Assembly (NCBI GenBank): GCA_016297695.1
Contig: JAEDGC010000008.1
Coordinates: forward strand, 1-46,318
Reading direction: 5' to 3'
Length of the DNA stretch: 46,318 nucleotides
Source of the DNA: Bacilli bacterium
Lineage (GTDB): Bacteria; Bacillota_I; Bacilli_A; RF39; UBA660
The translations under genes and the position numbers were made by a program. This document shows, one piece after another, positions 1-7,608 of the stretch. The notes under the pieces were generated by a model. That model ran no database searches. It was given only the letters and a program-made list of their open reading frames with translations, and was not told the DNA's origin. How positions within the stretch are numbered: the stretch's first letter is position 1; the number at the start of each line of letters is the position of its first letter.

Positions 1-14
1 TATACAATATATCT

Positions 15-52
15 TAGAAAAAGAAAAGAGTATTGAACTTTGTCAACACTCT
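15..52 (-). terminator. Rho-independent terminator after the two-component operon
   Basis: On the minus strand the arms at 43-52 and 27-36 can form a 10-bp stem with one G-U pair and a 6-nt loop. It is followed by a T-rich run with a few C interruptions (the A-rich 15-26 on the plus strand). It lies just beyond the histidine kinase stop, so it probably ends that operon. Confidence 0.75.
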
Positions 53-56
53 GAAT

Positions 57-78
57 AAAAATGTAATTTTACATTTTT
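57..78 (-). terminator. Second hairpin overlapping the histidine kinase stop codon
   Basis: This is a perfect inverted repeat with 10-nt arms (57-66 and 69-78) and a 2-nt spacer; its upstream arm overlaps the kinase stop codon at 77-79. Both arms are A/T-rich and the following sequence is only moderately T-rich, so it is a weaker terminator than the next hairpin. The two may act in tandem. Confidence 0.45.
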
Positions 79-1351
79 ATTTTTTTATCTTTAGTTTTGT
101 AACAAACATATTATTTATAATAGTGTTCTTAACATCTATTTTTTTTAATTTATTAATATAATTAAGACCAATTCCATGACCATTTTTCTTAGTAGTAAAA
201 TCTTTTGTTCCAGTTTTTTCTAAATCAATAATATTATTAAAAGAATTTTTTTGAACATAATAAATAAAATCATCATCTTCTGAAAATGATATCTCAATTA
301 TTTTTTCTTTACAAGATTTTATTGCATCTAGAGCATTATCAAATAAAATACCTATTGATGTACATAACTGATTGTAATTTTTAGGAGAAAGAACATCAAC
401 TAATTCTTTTTTTAATAAATTATCTACTGCTAAATTTAAATTTGCGATATTTTCATCATACGCTTTTTTATAAATAATTGATAAGACTCCATCAGGTAAA
501 TCATTTATATTTGTAATATTTTTATAATCAGTTTTATATTCCAAAATAAGTTCATCGATTAGCTTGTTAACCTTTTTATTGCCAACAGTTTTAATACCTA
601 AAAGATTATTTACTAAATTATGTTTAAACTCTTCTTCTTGCTTAGCTATCTCTTTAATGTATTTGTTTTCTTTTATAATATTCTTATTTAATAATTTAAT
701 TTGATATTCTTTATACAAAACATATAAAATTACAAAGAATAAAAATGTAAAAGAAAAAATTCCAAAGATAATTAAAAGGTGACCACTTTTCCCAATTTTA
801 TTATAGACATTAAGGCAAAACGATATAAGTATAATTAAGATTAATAAAGTTAATATTCCTAAAAAAGTTTTTGAAAAAGTTATCTTTTTTATAAATTTTT
901 CATAGAAATTATTTGATAAAACTTTAATTGGTTTTAATAGAGTAATAAGAATTATCAAAAAGCACAAAGGAATGTTTAGTAAATTTCTTAAAAAATAATT
1001 ATTTTGAAGTAACTCATAATTTTGAAGATACATATTACTTATAATTAAAGAAAGAAAAGCATCACAAAATAGCGAAATAATAACACATATTAAATCATAA
1101 TATAATGCTTTAGAAAAAATTAAATTATAAAATTTTTTTAATAATATATATATGAAAAATATATTACTAAAAAGTATTAAAAATAAATTTCCATAATATC
1201 TAATCATTAAGGATATAATTGTTATTACTAAAATTAATATTACATTAAAAATATTAATTTTTATTTTTTCTTTAGTTAAAAAATGATAACCAATTAAATA
1301 AGTTATTAAATTTAACAAAAGAAAAAAATATGTCACAATAGATTCTATCAT
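77..1351 (-). CDS. AgrC-like sensor histidine kinase (GHKL ATPase)
   Basis: This 424-residue protein has about six hydrophobic membrane segments in residues 1-212, a short coiled linker, and a cytoplasmic kinase half. The likely phospho-acceptor is His244 in a KHNLVNN motif. The N-box (LFDNALDA, Asn339) and the G-box (GHGIGL, 391-396) mark the GHKL ATPase domain typical of AgrC/ComD/CitS-type kinases, which sense peptides or small ligands and phosphorylate LytTR regulators. The ATG overlaps the TGA of the upstream regulator gene (ATGA, 1348-1351), so the two are translationally coupled. No agrB or agrD precursor gene is visible beside it, so the signal is unknown. The family assignment is firm; peptide sensing is inference. 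Confidence 0.85.
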   Translation of the reverse strand: MIESIVTYFFLLLNLITYLIGYHFLTKEKIKINIFNVILILVITIISLMIRYYGNLFLILFSNIFFIYILLKKFYNLIFSKALYYDLICVIISLFCDAFLSLIISNMYLQNYELLQNNYFLRNLLNIPLCFLIILITLLKPIKVLSNNFYEKFIKKITFSKTFLGILTLLILIILISFCLNVYNKIGKSGHLLIIFGIFSFTFLFFVILYVLYKEYQIKLLNKNIIKENKYIKEIAKQEEEFKHNLVNNLLGIKTVGNKKVNKLIDELILEYKTDYKNITNINDLPDGVLSIIYKKAYDENIANLNLAVDNLLKKELVDVLSPKNYNQLCTSIGILFDNALDAIKSCKEKIIEISFSEDDDFIYYVQKNSFNNIIDLEKTGTKDFTTKKNGHGIGLNYINKLKKIDVKNTIINNMFVTKLKIKK

Positions 1352-2058
1352 TTACCAGTTACCTCTTTTCTATATTTTTTAGATAATAGAGCTATTTCTT
1401 CTTTATTATCTAAAAGGAATGTACCATTATTCCAATTAAATTTATGTACTCTTTCTACATTTACAATACAAGATCTATGACATTGTTTAAAACGATTATC
1501 TAACAATTTCAACATTTCATTTAAAGTCAATCCTATTTTAAAAACGTTTGTGTCTGTAACTATAACCAGTTTTCTTTCATCTTTTTCTCTATAAATATAA
1601 AGTATAGAACGATAATAAATTTTTAAATCAAATAATCTATTACTATATATAAACATTTTGTTATCAAATTTTTTCCTTAATATTACGTTCAAATCCTCTT
1701 CTAATCTTTTAGACATATCATGATATTTTTCGATAAAATCAAAGACTTGATAAATACTTCGATATACGGTTTCAAACATTTTATCGTGACTAGTGATGAA
1801 GATTATTGCACTATCCCAATCGTCTTCTCTAATTTTCTTTGCTATTTGTATACCACTAGCATTATTTTCTAATTCTATATCCATAATGAAAATTTTATGA
1901 ATAGTATTATCATTTATTATATTTTGTAATTTTTTAGTATAACCTGTGAAAAATTCAGTTTGAATTTCTTCATTTGTTTTAAATTTTATTTTATCAACAA
2001 CTTTCTTTACTATCTCTTGTTGGTTTTTATCATCTTCAACTATAACAATTTTAATCAT
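1348..2058 (-). CDS. LytTR-family response regulator (AgrA/ComE-like)
   Basis: This 236-residue protein has an N-terminal receiver domain with acidic residues in IVIVEDD and the phospho-acceptor Asp60 (IFIMDIE). The C-terminal half (about 135-230) is a LytTR DNA-binding domain, with the family pattern of an FDL-containing strand and QCHRSCIVNVERV near the end. It should bind direct repeats upstream of target promoters after phosphorylation by the downstream kinase. I place the start at the ATG at 2058, because the in-frame GTG 12 nt upstream sits directly on the AGGAAG ribosome binding site. An extended -10 promoter lies about 45 nt upstream. It is the first gene of a two-gene operon. Confidence 0.88.
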   Translation of the reverse strand: MIKIVIVEDDKNQQEIVKKVVDKIKFKTNEEIQTEFFTGYTKKLQNIINDNTIHKIFIMDIELENNASGIQIAKKIREDDWDSAIIFITSHDKMFETVYRSIYQVFDFIEKYHDMSKRLEEDLNVILRKKFDNKMFIYSNRLFDLKIYYRSILYIYREKDERKLVIVTDTNVFKIGLTLNEMLKLLDNRFKQCHRSCIVNVERVHKFNWNNGTFLLDNKEEIALLSKKYRKEVTGK

Positions 2059-2103
2059 ATATAATCTCACTTCCTGTATTTGCTAAATGTTAACCATGTA
2101 AGC

Positions 2104-2134
2104 ATTATATCACAACAAACAAAAAAATTGGCAA
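2104..2134 (-). promoter_or_regulatory. Putative sigma-A promoter of the LytTR operon
   Basis: On the minus strand there is a perfect TATAAT with an extended TGA (2104-2109) and a possible -35 TTGCCA (2129-2134) at a long 19-nt spacing. The extended -10 may compensate for the spacing. No clear pair of LytTR direct repeats was recognised here, so autoregulation is not supported. Confidence 0.5.
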
Positions 2135-2140
2135 TTTTTG

Positions 2141-2707
2141 TCAATTTTTTTTTACATTATACAGAAAATAGTGAATACTATCTTCTAGATAGAATAAATT
2201 TTTATTTAAATTAGCTATTTCAGGAATATTATCATTAATACCAAGTAAAAATATTTCATCTGTAATTTTTCTAATAATTCTTTTTAAAATATCTTCTATT
2301 TTAAAATATTCATTTATATTAATTAATGTATATTTTTTTTGACTATATAAAATTAAATAATTTTCATTAATTTCAATATAATTTTTATTCTTAGGTAAAA
2401 TCTGTAAAGTGCTAATTAGTTTTATATCTTTAAAACCACACTGTTCAAAAGAATCTAAAATAATTTTTTTATCATTATATTTCAAAAAAGGCTCATAAAT
2501 TATTATAGCTTTTTGACCAGTAAAAATTTTAATAATTTTTTCTTGTTTTATTATTTCATTAATTTTCTTTATAAATGAACCAACTTTTACAATTCTACCA
2601 TTATAAATATAATTACTTAGATTATATCTTTTAATATTTTCAGATTTTAAATTATAAAGAAATATAGAATTATCTACTAAATAGAAAATACAATCTATTT
2701 TTTTCAT
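2141..2707 (-). CDS. Protein of unknown function downstream of spoIIQ
   Basis: This 188-residue protein has no signal peptide or membrane segment and no motif I recognise. It alternates short hydrophobic strands and Lys/Ile/Asn-rich helices. It starts 12 nt after the spoIIQ stop with its own AGGGAA ribosome binding site and ends the spoIID-spoIIQ operon. In Bacillus the genes after spoIIQ are spoIIID and mbl. The segment around residues 70-125 (a strand, a helix with FEQCGFKDIKLI, then a strand with YLILYS) faintly recalls the middle of actin-like MreB/Mbl proteins, but the phosphate-binding loops are absent. That link is speculation. Confidence 0.6.
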   Translation of the reverse strand: MKKIDCIFYLVDNSIFLYNLKSENIKRYNLSNYIYNGRIVKVGSFIKKINEIIKQEKIIKIFTGQKAIIIYEPFLKYNDKKIILDSFEQCGFKDIKLISTLQILPKNKNYIEINENYLILYSQKKYTLININEYFKIEDILKRIIRKITDEIFLLGINDNIPEIANLNKNLFYLEDSIHYFLYNVKKN

Positions 2708-2719
2708 AATATTCCCTTA

Positions 2720-3352
2720 TTAATTATTTAATTCATCAACATTCATTTCATAAAAATCTAAAGGATTTATTAAATTGCCATCTTTATAAACTTCTATTAG
2801 TAAACTATATTTTTTAGCATTTTCTAATTTATTTGAACCACTTTTACCAATTACAGTATCTTGATCAATTTGATCTCCAACTTTTAATTCCGTGCTTTCT
2901 AGTGAATAGTAAACTACTGTTAGTTTTGTATTATATTCAACATAAACAACTTTTCCTAAAATATTATCATCTTTTATATTTGTTACTGTACCTGGTAATG
3001 TTGCTAATACATCAAATTGTTCATCTGAAGAATATAAAACTCCCGTATTTTGCATGTAAGTATTTTCATAGTAGATTATTGAAGATTCCTTATTGGTATC
3101 ATCAGCATCTCTATCATAAAAATATTTACTAATTTCTACCTTATCACTATTAAATGGTTTTGATACTTTTGGTTCCTCAGTATTCACTACTGGAGTTAAA
3201 TTTTCAGTAAAAAGTCCTGTAACAAACTTATAATCTCCAAGTGTATTTTCTACTACATTGCTCCCAACATACATAATTCCTAAGAATAAAAATGTTACAC
3301 CAATTACATATGCTGTTGGTAATACAAATCCTTTTAATTTCCTTTTTTTCAT
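2720..3352 (-). CDS. spoIIQ: Stage II sporulation protein Q (degenerate LytM/M23 domain)
   Basis: This 210-residue protein has one N-terminal membrane anchor (about residues 10-30), a linker, and a C-terminal M23/LytM-like beta domain (about 105-205). The domain keeps the fold markers (a GTV strand, a VVYYSLE strand, G.QI...T.IG.SG, a terminal NPLDFY). It lacks the zinc ligands: the usual HxH position reads YSLLIEV. SpoIIQ is the forespore half of the SpoIIQ-SpoIIIAH channel across the septum during engulfment, and degenerate M23 sites are also known in other SpoIIQ proteins. It lies directly downstream of spoIID, as in Bacillus. A sigma-F-like promoter candidate lies just upstream. Confidence 0.85.
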   Translation of the reverse strand: MKKRKLKGFVLPTAYVIGVTFLFLGIMYVGSNVVENTLGDYKFVTGLFTENLTPVVNTEEPKVSKPFNSDKVEISKYFYDRDADDTNKESSIIYYENTYMQNTGVLYSSDEQFDVLATLPGTVTNIKDDNILGKVVYVEYNTKLTVVYYSLESTELKVGDQIDQDTVIGKSGSNKLENAKKYSLLIEVYKDGNLINPLDFYEMNVDELNN

Positions 3353-3372
3353 GGTCTCACCTTCCTACTAAT

Positions 3373-3401
3373 AAGTTTGACCAATTAATGGAAATTTATA
3401 C
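3373..3401 (-). promoter_or_regulatory. Candidate sigma-F-type promoter of spoIIQ
   Basis: The minus strand carries GTATA (3397-3401) and, 14 nt further, GGTCAAACTT (3373-3382), about 20 nt before the spoIIQ ATG. This resembles the Bacillus sigma-F pattern (GYWTA, then GGNRANANTW), with one mismatch in the -10 part and a spacer slightly shorter than usual. spoIIQ is a sigma-F target in Bacillus, which is why I looked. In AT-rich DNA the match is only suggestive. Confidence 0.3.
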
Positions 3402-4315
3402 TAAATTTTTTGAAATTCAATATCTTTATAATAATATTTTAAAATTGTATAACAATCGAATCCCTCTTTTGCCATGCCATTTGCACCATATTGACTCATA
3501 CCAACACCATGTCCATATCCTTTAGTAGTTATATTTACTATATTATCTTTTAATGATATTTGAAAATCAGTAGATCTAAGATTTAATAATTTTCGAAATT
3601 CTGTACCTTTAAAAACTGTGGAATTAATGGTGATTTCTTTTGTTCTTCCAGTATCGTCATAAATTTGGCTGTTGATAACTACATCTTTACTGTTTATTCC
3701 TAATTTTTGAATAAATTCTTCTGTGGATAACTGTGTATTAACAATATAGTTATTCAAAGTTTCATTATCCCATTTTGATTCAACACTTTTTAAATATGGT
3801 AAATCTTCATTAAATACAGATAAAACATCCTCAGTATAACCATTACTCATTGCAAAATAAAAAGCTTCAATTACTTCATCATTATATGTCATTATTTCAT
3901 TTTTTGTAGTATCAACTGCTTCTTTTATTTTTTTATAATAAATCTCATAATTTTCTTGCCATTTTGCTTTCATCTCTTCTTCGGTAATGTAAGCTTGATT
4001 TGATATATCAGAAATAACATCGTAATTTCCACTTGATTTCTTCATTTTGTAGTAGGCATATGATCTTGATGCTATCGCTTGTGCTTTTAATGCTTCAATT
4101 GAAAAAGAGGCAGGCATTTCTGCAGCTACCACTCCGATTACATAATTTTCTAAATCTTTTGTTTCTATTAATCCAGTTGTTGTATCTTTTACCTTTATTT
4201 TTTCTTGAGTCTTAGATTCATTTAAAAGTTTTTTTTCTTTTTTAGGTAAATTAATTTCAATTATTAAAATAACAGTTAAAACAAGTGCTACAACTAATAA
4301 TAGCTTATTTTTCAT
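3401..4315 (-). CDS. spoIID: Stage II sporulation protein D (peptidoglycan lytic transglycosylase)
   Basis: This 304-residue protein has an N-terminal membrane anchor (about residues 4-22) and a SpoIID domain. Diagnostic segments are LENYVIGVVAAEMPASF with the probable catalytic Glu66, AIASRSYAY, and the C-terminal GYGHGVGMSQYGANGMA. SpoIID cleaves glycan strands behind the engulfing mother-cell membrane together with SpoIIP and SpoIIM. The length is close to that of Bacillus SpoIID. It starts an operon with spoIIQ and an unknown ORF, and follows the DUF1146 gene by 9 nt, with an AAGGAG ribosome binding site. The assignment is secure. Confidence 0.93.
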   Translation of the reverse strand: MKNKLLLVVALVLTVILIIEINLPKKEKKLLNESKTQEKIKVKDTTTGLIETKDLENYVIGVVAAEMPASFSIEALKAQAIASRSYAYYKMKKSSGNYDVISDISNQAYITEEEMKAKWQENYEIYYKKIKEAVDTTKNEIMTYNDEVIEAFYFAMSNGYTEDVLSVFNEDLPYLKSVESKWDNETLNNYIVNTQLSTEEFIQKLGINSKDVVINSQIYDDTGRTKEITINSTVFKGTEFRKLLNLRSTDFQISLKDNIVNITTKGYGHGVGMSQYGANGMAKEGFDCYTILKYYYKDIEFQKI

Positions 4316-4324
4316 ATATTCTCC

Positions 4325-4522
4325 TTAAAATAATTTACTACATTCTAAAAAATCATAAACAAAATTTGTTAACAAATATCCAAATGCAAAACTAAGTATG
4401 AACACTAATATTTTTGCTTCAACATTCTTATTTACTCTTAAAATTTTACTATAATCTAAAGCACTAAAAGTATAAATTGATAAGAAAGTAAATATAACAT
4501 ATAAATAAACTTTATAATTCAT
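4325..4522 (-). CDS. DUF1146 (YwzB-type) small membrane protein
   Basis: This 65-residue protein has two hydrophobic segments separated by a conserved-looking block (ALDYSKILRVNKNVEAKILVF). The length and the two-helix layout fit the DUF1146/YwzB family, whose gene lies close to spoIID in Bacillus too. I chose the ATG at 4522 because the GGAG ribosome binding site is 6 nt upstream. The longer in-frame start would lie deeper inside rpiB. The gene overlaps the rpiB 3' end by 11 nt, so it is probably co-translated. The function is unknown. Confidence 0.8.
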   Translation of the reverse strand: MNYKVYLYVIFTFLSIYTFSALDYSKILRVNKNVEAKILVFILSFAFGYLLTNFVYDFLECSKLF

Positions 4523-4961
4523 TATATTCTCCATTCTCATATTTTATTATTTTTTCTATTCTTTTTAAATGTCTTTCTTCAGTTGGAAATTTTGTTGCAA
4601 TAAACAAATTAACCATTTCCATTGCATTTTCAATAGTATTATTAGTGCCAAAAGCAATTATATTAGCACCATTATGAGTTTTAGCTTTAAACACATCATC
4701 TACATCGACTACTCTTGCACATCTAATACCCTTAACTTTGTTTGCTGCTATACTAATTCCAATTCCATTACCACAAATTAATATTCCTAAATTACCATCC
4801 TTTACTTTTTTTGCAACATCAAATGCAAAATCTGGATAATCATCATTTTCATTATTTTTTACAGACGATTCAATAACTTCAAATCCATCTTCTTTTAGAT
4901 TGTTTACAATTTGATTTTTTAATTCTATTCCTCTATGATCACAACCTATAATTATTTTCAT
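4512..4961 (-). CDS. rpiB: Ribose-5-phosphate isomerase B
   Basis: This 149-residue protein has the RpiB/LacAB fold markers: GCDHRG at residues 6-11 (Asp8, His9), LICGNGIGIS with the catalytic base Cys63, and KTHNGAN with His96. It interconverts ribose-5-phosphate and ribulose-5-phosphate in the cytosolic pentose phosphate pathway. RpiB relatives can also act on allose phosphate or other sugar phosphates, so the substrate is by family default. Its ATG overlaps the stop of the ATP-grasp gene (TAATG), and DUF1146 overlaps its 3' end. Confidence 0.93.
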   Translation of the reverse strand: MKIIIGCDHRGIELKNQIVNNLKEDGFEVIESSVKNNENDDYPDFAFDVAKKVKDGNLGILICGNGIGISIAANKVKGIRCARVVDVDDVFKAKTHNGANIIAFGTNNTIENAMEMVNLFIATKFPTEERHLKRIEKIIKYENGEYNEL

Positions 4962-5962
4962 TATTTTATCTCCTTTTCCATTGCTTCTTTAAATTTTGGT
5001 AATAAACCAATGTTATTTGTACGATGTGGTGGAAGTCCATATAAATCATGTCCTGGAAACTCATTTGCTTCTATAAAGCAAACATCATTTGGTGTTACAC
5101 AAACATCCCACCCAATGTATCCGACTTGTGGAATTTCTAAAGAAGCTTGTTCACATATTTTTTTTACTTCTTGCCATTCAGGAATTTTAAATCCTATTAT
5201 ATCTTTATTTGTAATTGGATGTTTTTCATACAAATTACCTTTTTTATCAATGGCTTGATATTTAATTATTCCATCCTCTATATCAATAGGAACACAAAGT
5301 CCTTCATGATTAAAATTATCAACATGATTATTATTATTGCCAATTCTTAACAGAGCAGTAACAACCATCCCTTTTAAAGTTACTACTCTTATTGTATTAA
5401 TTGAACTAGGATGTAAATCATTTATTTTTTTACATTGCTGTGCTATTTCTTCTATTAAAATTTGACTGCCATTTAATAAACTGTTGTATAACTCTTCTAT
5501 ATTTTGATTTTTTCCATCAATTATTTCGACACCTTTACCACAAGATTCTTTTGTAGGCTTGGCAATAAATTGTTGATGTTTTTCACAAAATTTTTTGAAT
5601 TCTTTTAAGTTTTGTCCAGTTAACTCCAACCAATCTCTCTTTAAATATTTATCAAATTTTTTATTAAATTTTATTTTATCATTAAATATTTTCATATATT
5701 CTGGATCATTGTATTTTCTTATAATTTCATTATTTATTCCTCTTGTTATAACTGTAGATCTTTCATACTTATTCATGTTATACATTTCAAACAAATTATA
5801 ATCTACATAACCAGCTTGATATTTTAAACCACAATAAATTATATCTAATAATATTAACAGTTTATTTTTTCCTGTTTTTTTATGAACATCATTAACTGTT
5901 TCAAATAATCGATTAAAACTCATACTACATATTCTTTTAAATAAGTATTTTATTTTTTTCAT
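4961..5962 (-). CDS. Sugar-transfer-associated ATP-grasp family protein
   Basis: This 333-residue protein has an N-terminal region of about 110 residues followed by an ATP-grasp fold. Key segments are FIAKPTKESCGKGVEII (nucleotide-binding lysine and glycine-rich loop), ILIEEIAQQ, NTIRVVTLKGMV and a C-terminal WDVCVTPNDVCFIEANEFPG with the metal-binding acidic/Asn pair. This matches the ATP-grasp family often found with capsule or polysaccharide genes (ATPgrasp_ST), which ligates a carboxylate to an amine or thiol. The substrate cannot be told from sequence, and no sugar-transfer genes are adjacent. It is the first gene of a run with rpiB, DUF1146 and probably spoIID. An AGAGGAG ribosome binding site precedes the ATG. 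Confidence 0.78.
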   Translation of the reverse strand: MKKIKYLFKRICSMSFNRLFETVNDVHKKTGKNKLLILLDIIYCGLKYQAGYVDYNLFEMYNMNKYERSTVITRGINNEIIRKYNDPEYMKIFNDKIKFNKKFDKYLKRDWLELTGQNLKEFKKFCEKHQQFIAKPTKESCGKGVEIIDGKNQNIEELYNSLLNGSQILIEEIAQQCKKINDLHPSSINTIRVVTLKGMVVTALLRIGNNNNHVDNFNHEGLCVPIDIEDGIIKYQAIDKKGNLYEKHPITNKDIIGFKIPEWQEVKKICEQASLEIPQVGYIGWDVCVTPNDVCFIEANEFPGHDLYGLPPHRTNNIGLLPKFKEAMEKEIK

Positions 5963-5982
5963 CTTTTTGCTCCTCTATTTGT

Positions 5983-5988
5983 ATTATA
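5983..5988 (-). promoter_or_regulatory. Possible -10 box upstream of the ATP-grasp gene
   Basis: A perfect TATAAT lies about 20 nt before the ATG, just ahead of the ribosome binding site. No good -35 is visible at 16-18 nt. The rest of the gap up to rpmE (5989-6197) is AT-rich and holds nothing else I can support. Confidence 0.35.
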
Positions 5989-6197
5989 ACATTTATACAT
6001 AAAAAAAGCGAAAAATAATTGTTATTCTAGTTACATTGTTAAATTTATTATTATAATTGTTATTTTTTATGTCACATTATTTAATTTTTGACTTAAATTT
6101 ATTCAATTTAACACTTTTAATAATTCTTGAATTATAATATATATAACCTCCTGAATTATTAGAAATATTATAACAATAATTATATTTATTTTTATAC

Positions 6198-6230
6198 AAA
6201 ATAAAAAGCTACTTTATTAAGCAGCTTTTT
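6198..6230 (-). terminator. Terminator overlapping the 3' end of rpmE
   Basis: The arms AAAAAGCTGC and GTAGCTTTTT (minus strand, about 6203-6230) pair with one G-U and are followed by TATTTTGT. The upstream arm encodes the last residues of L31, so the coding end and the terminator are shared. Confidence 0.75.
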
Positions 6231-6435
6231 CATCTTTATTAATACCATATCTTTTGTTGAATTTTTCAATATTACCAGTTTTTTTAACTCTACCTTGAGC
6301 TCCAGTGTAAAATGGATGGCATTCACTACAAACTTCTACATCGATATTATCTTTTGTAGATTTAGTTTTAAATGTAGCACCACATGCGCATTTAACTGTA
6401 ACTTCTTTCATTTCTGGATGAATGTTCTTTTTCAT
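6217..6435 (-). CDS. rpmE: 50S ribosomal protein bL31 (zinc-binding type)
   Basis: This 72-residue protein has the C+ form of L31: Cys16, Cys18, Cys36 and Cys39 form the zinc site (CACG...CSECHPFYTG), and the conserved HPEMKEV is near the N-terminus. It bridges the central protuberance of the 50S subunit to the 30S head. The zinc-binding form suggests no Zur-controlled replacement at this locus. An AAAGGAG site precedes the ATG and a strong promoter lies upstream, with a terminator at the end, so it looks monocistronic. Confidence 0.95.
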   Translation of the reverse strand: MKKNIHPEMKEVTVKCACGATFKTKSTKDNIDVEVCSECHPFYTGAQGRVKKTGNIEKFNKRYGINKDEKAA

Positions 6436-6492
6436 TAATATTCTCCTTTCGCCATACTAAATTCATAGTATAGTATTTCTTTCGTCTTATGT

Positions 6493-6520
6493 ATTATACC
6501 ATATCAAATATTTTTAGCAA
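6493..6520 (-). promoter_or_regulatory. rpmE promoter with a short structured leader
   Basis: On the minus strand TTGCTA (6515-6520), a 16-nt spacer and TATAAT preceded by TGG (6493-6498) form a strong sigma-A promoter with an extended -10. The roughly 50-nt leader that follows contains a short inverted repeat (ATACTA...TTAGTAT) just before the ribosome binding site. L31 leaders are regulated in many bacteria, so this hairpin could be an autogenous site, but that is inference. Confidence 0.65.
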
Positions 6521-6526
6521 CAAAAA

Positions 6527-7075
6527 TTACTTAATTTTTTGATTTTTTAACACTTTTTTTAACTTTTTATAAGCTCTAATACTCGAATTTATTGCTATTT
6601 TTTTATTATTATCACTAATTTTTCCTGTAATAAAATTAAAGTGACGATAAACTATTTTTTTAACTTTTGTTCCTATTTTAACTTCAAGTTTTTTTATGTT
6701 TTCTAATTTTTTTAATTCGCTAAGTGTAACTTTTTTTGAATTTGCAATTAAATCTATTGAAACAATTTGATCATAATTATAGTTTTTATTATTTAATTTA
6801 ATCATTTTTAAATTGTGATTATAAGAAATATTTATACCCCTAAGATCAACCCATTTATCTTTATTATCAAGTTTAAATAATTTTTTTATTTTATTTAACA
6901 ACCATTTTATTACTATTAATGTGTACTGATAACTAAGTAAATAAAACAAACATGAAAATCCGATAAACCAAATAAAACTATCAAAACCTACTGATATCAT
7001 TAAAAATGATATTCCTAGCATTACACATCCTAAAATAAAAAAAGACAGTTTAAAAATAGTTTTTATGATATCCAT
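6527..7075 (-). CDS. Membrane protein of unknown function
   Basis: This 182-residue protein has two close hydrophobic segments (about residues 8-28 and 33-55) followed by a basic, Lys/Ile/Asn-rich cytoplasmic part of about 115 residues. That part contains predicted beta strands such as GINISYNHNLKMIKLNNKNYNYDQI. The arrangement resembles small proteins with a membrane-hairpin anchor and a PH-like beta domain, but I recognise no family motif. It has its own good promoter and ribosome binding site and sits alone between rpsI and rpmE. No function is proposed. Confidence 0.65.
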   Translation of the reverse strand: MDIIKTIFKLSFFILGCVMLGISFLMISVGFDSFIWFIGFSCLFYLLSYQYTLIVIKWLLNKIKKLFKLDNKDKWVDLRGINISYNHNLKMIKLNNKNYNYDQIVSIDLIANSKKVTLSELKKLENIKKLEVKIGTKVKKIVYRHFNFITGKISDNNKKIAINSSIRAYKKLKKVLKNQKIK

Positions 7076-7115
7076 AACAGCCCACCCACTTTAAATATAT
7101 TTAATTCGTGCTTAT

Positions 7116-7143
7116 ATTATATCTTATATTAATAAAATTGCAA
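7116..7143 (-). promoter_or_regulatory. Sigma-A promoter of the unknown membrane protein gene
   Basis: TTGCAA (7138-7143), a 16-nt spacer and TATAAT (7116-7121) lie on the minus strand about 40 nt before the ATG. The -35 box is directly after the rpsI terminator. Confidence 0.65.
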
Positions 7144-7168
7144 GAAAAAACCTCGTAAAATACGAGGA
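7144..7168 (-). terminator. Terminator of the rplM-rpsI operon
   Basis: On the minus strand CCTCGTA-TTT-TACGAGG is followed directly by TTTTTT. It is a perfect 7-bp stem just after the rpsI stop. Confidence 0.88.
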
Positions 7169-7176
7169 AAAAATTT

Positions 7177-7596
7177 CTAACGTTTTGAGAATTGTGGTGC
7201 TCTACGAGCTTTTTTAAGACCTGGTTTTTTACGTTCTTTAACTCTAGGATCTCTTGTAACAAAACCAGCTGTTTTTAAAATCTTTCTATATGAATCATCA
7301 CTAGATTGATCAGTATTTGCATCATAAGCTATTAAAGCTCTTGTGATTCCTAATCTAATAGCTCCAGTTTGACCAGAAAAACCTCCACCTTTAACTGTAA
7401 CATCAATATCTAGGTTATTTTCATTACCAGTTAATACTAATGGTTGTTTTAAATCCATTACTAAAGTAGCATATGGCATATATTCATTAACATCAACACC
7501 ATTTACTGTAATTTTACCAGTTCCTGTTGTTAATCTAACTTGTGCTTGTGAACGTTTTCTACGTCCAGTAGCTGTCCAAACTTGTTTCTTACTCAT
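7177..7596 (-). CDS. rpsI: 30S ribosomal protein uS9
   Basis: This 139-residue protein has the uS9 signatures TGRRKRSQAQVRL near the start, GGGFSGQTGAIRLGITRAL in the middle, and the basic C-terminal tail ending FSKR, which reaches the P-site tRNA. It follows rplM by 12 nt, with AGGAGG in the gap, in the usual L13-S9 operon, and a terminator follows. It is close to the usual 130 residues. Confidence 0.97.
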   Translation of the reverse strand: MSKKQVWTATGRRKRSQAQVRLTTGTGKITVNGVDVNEYMPYATLVMDLKQPLVLTGNENNLDIDVTVKGGGFSGQTGAIRLGITRALIAYDANTDQSSDDSYRKILKTAGFVTRDPRVKERKKPGLKKARRAPQFSKR

Positions 7597-7608
7597 GAAT
7601 TAAACCTC

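Noticed and set aside
2059..2070. GTG start for the response regulator four codons upstream
   Set aside because: The GTG overlaps the ribosome binding site itself, and the receiver domain starts naturally at MIKIVIVEDD.
2833..3132. 99-codon plus-strand open frame opposite spoIIQ
   Set aside because: It is antisense to SpoIIQ, and its His/Leu/Tyr-rich product is typical of reverse-complement translation of AT-rich genes.
6120..6197. Orphan GGAGG ribosome binding site at 6147-6151 (minus) with a TATAAT upstream
   Set aside because: No start codon with a sensible open frame follows, so neither a leader peptide nor a small gene is supported.
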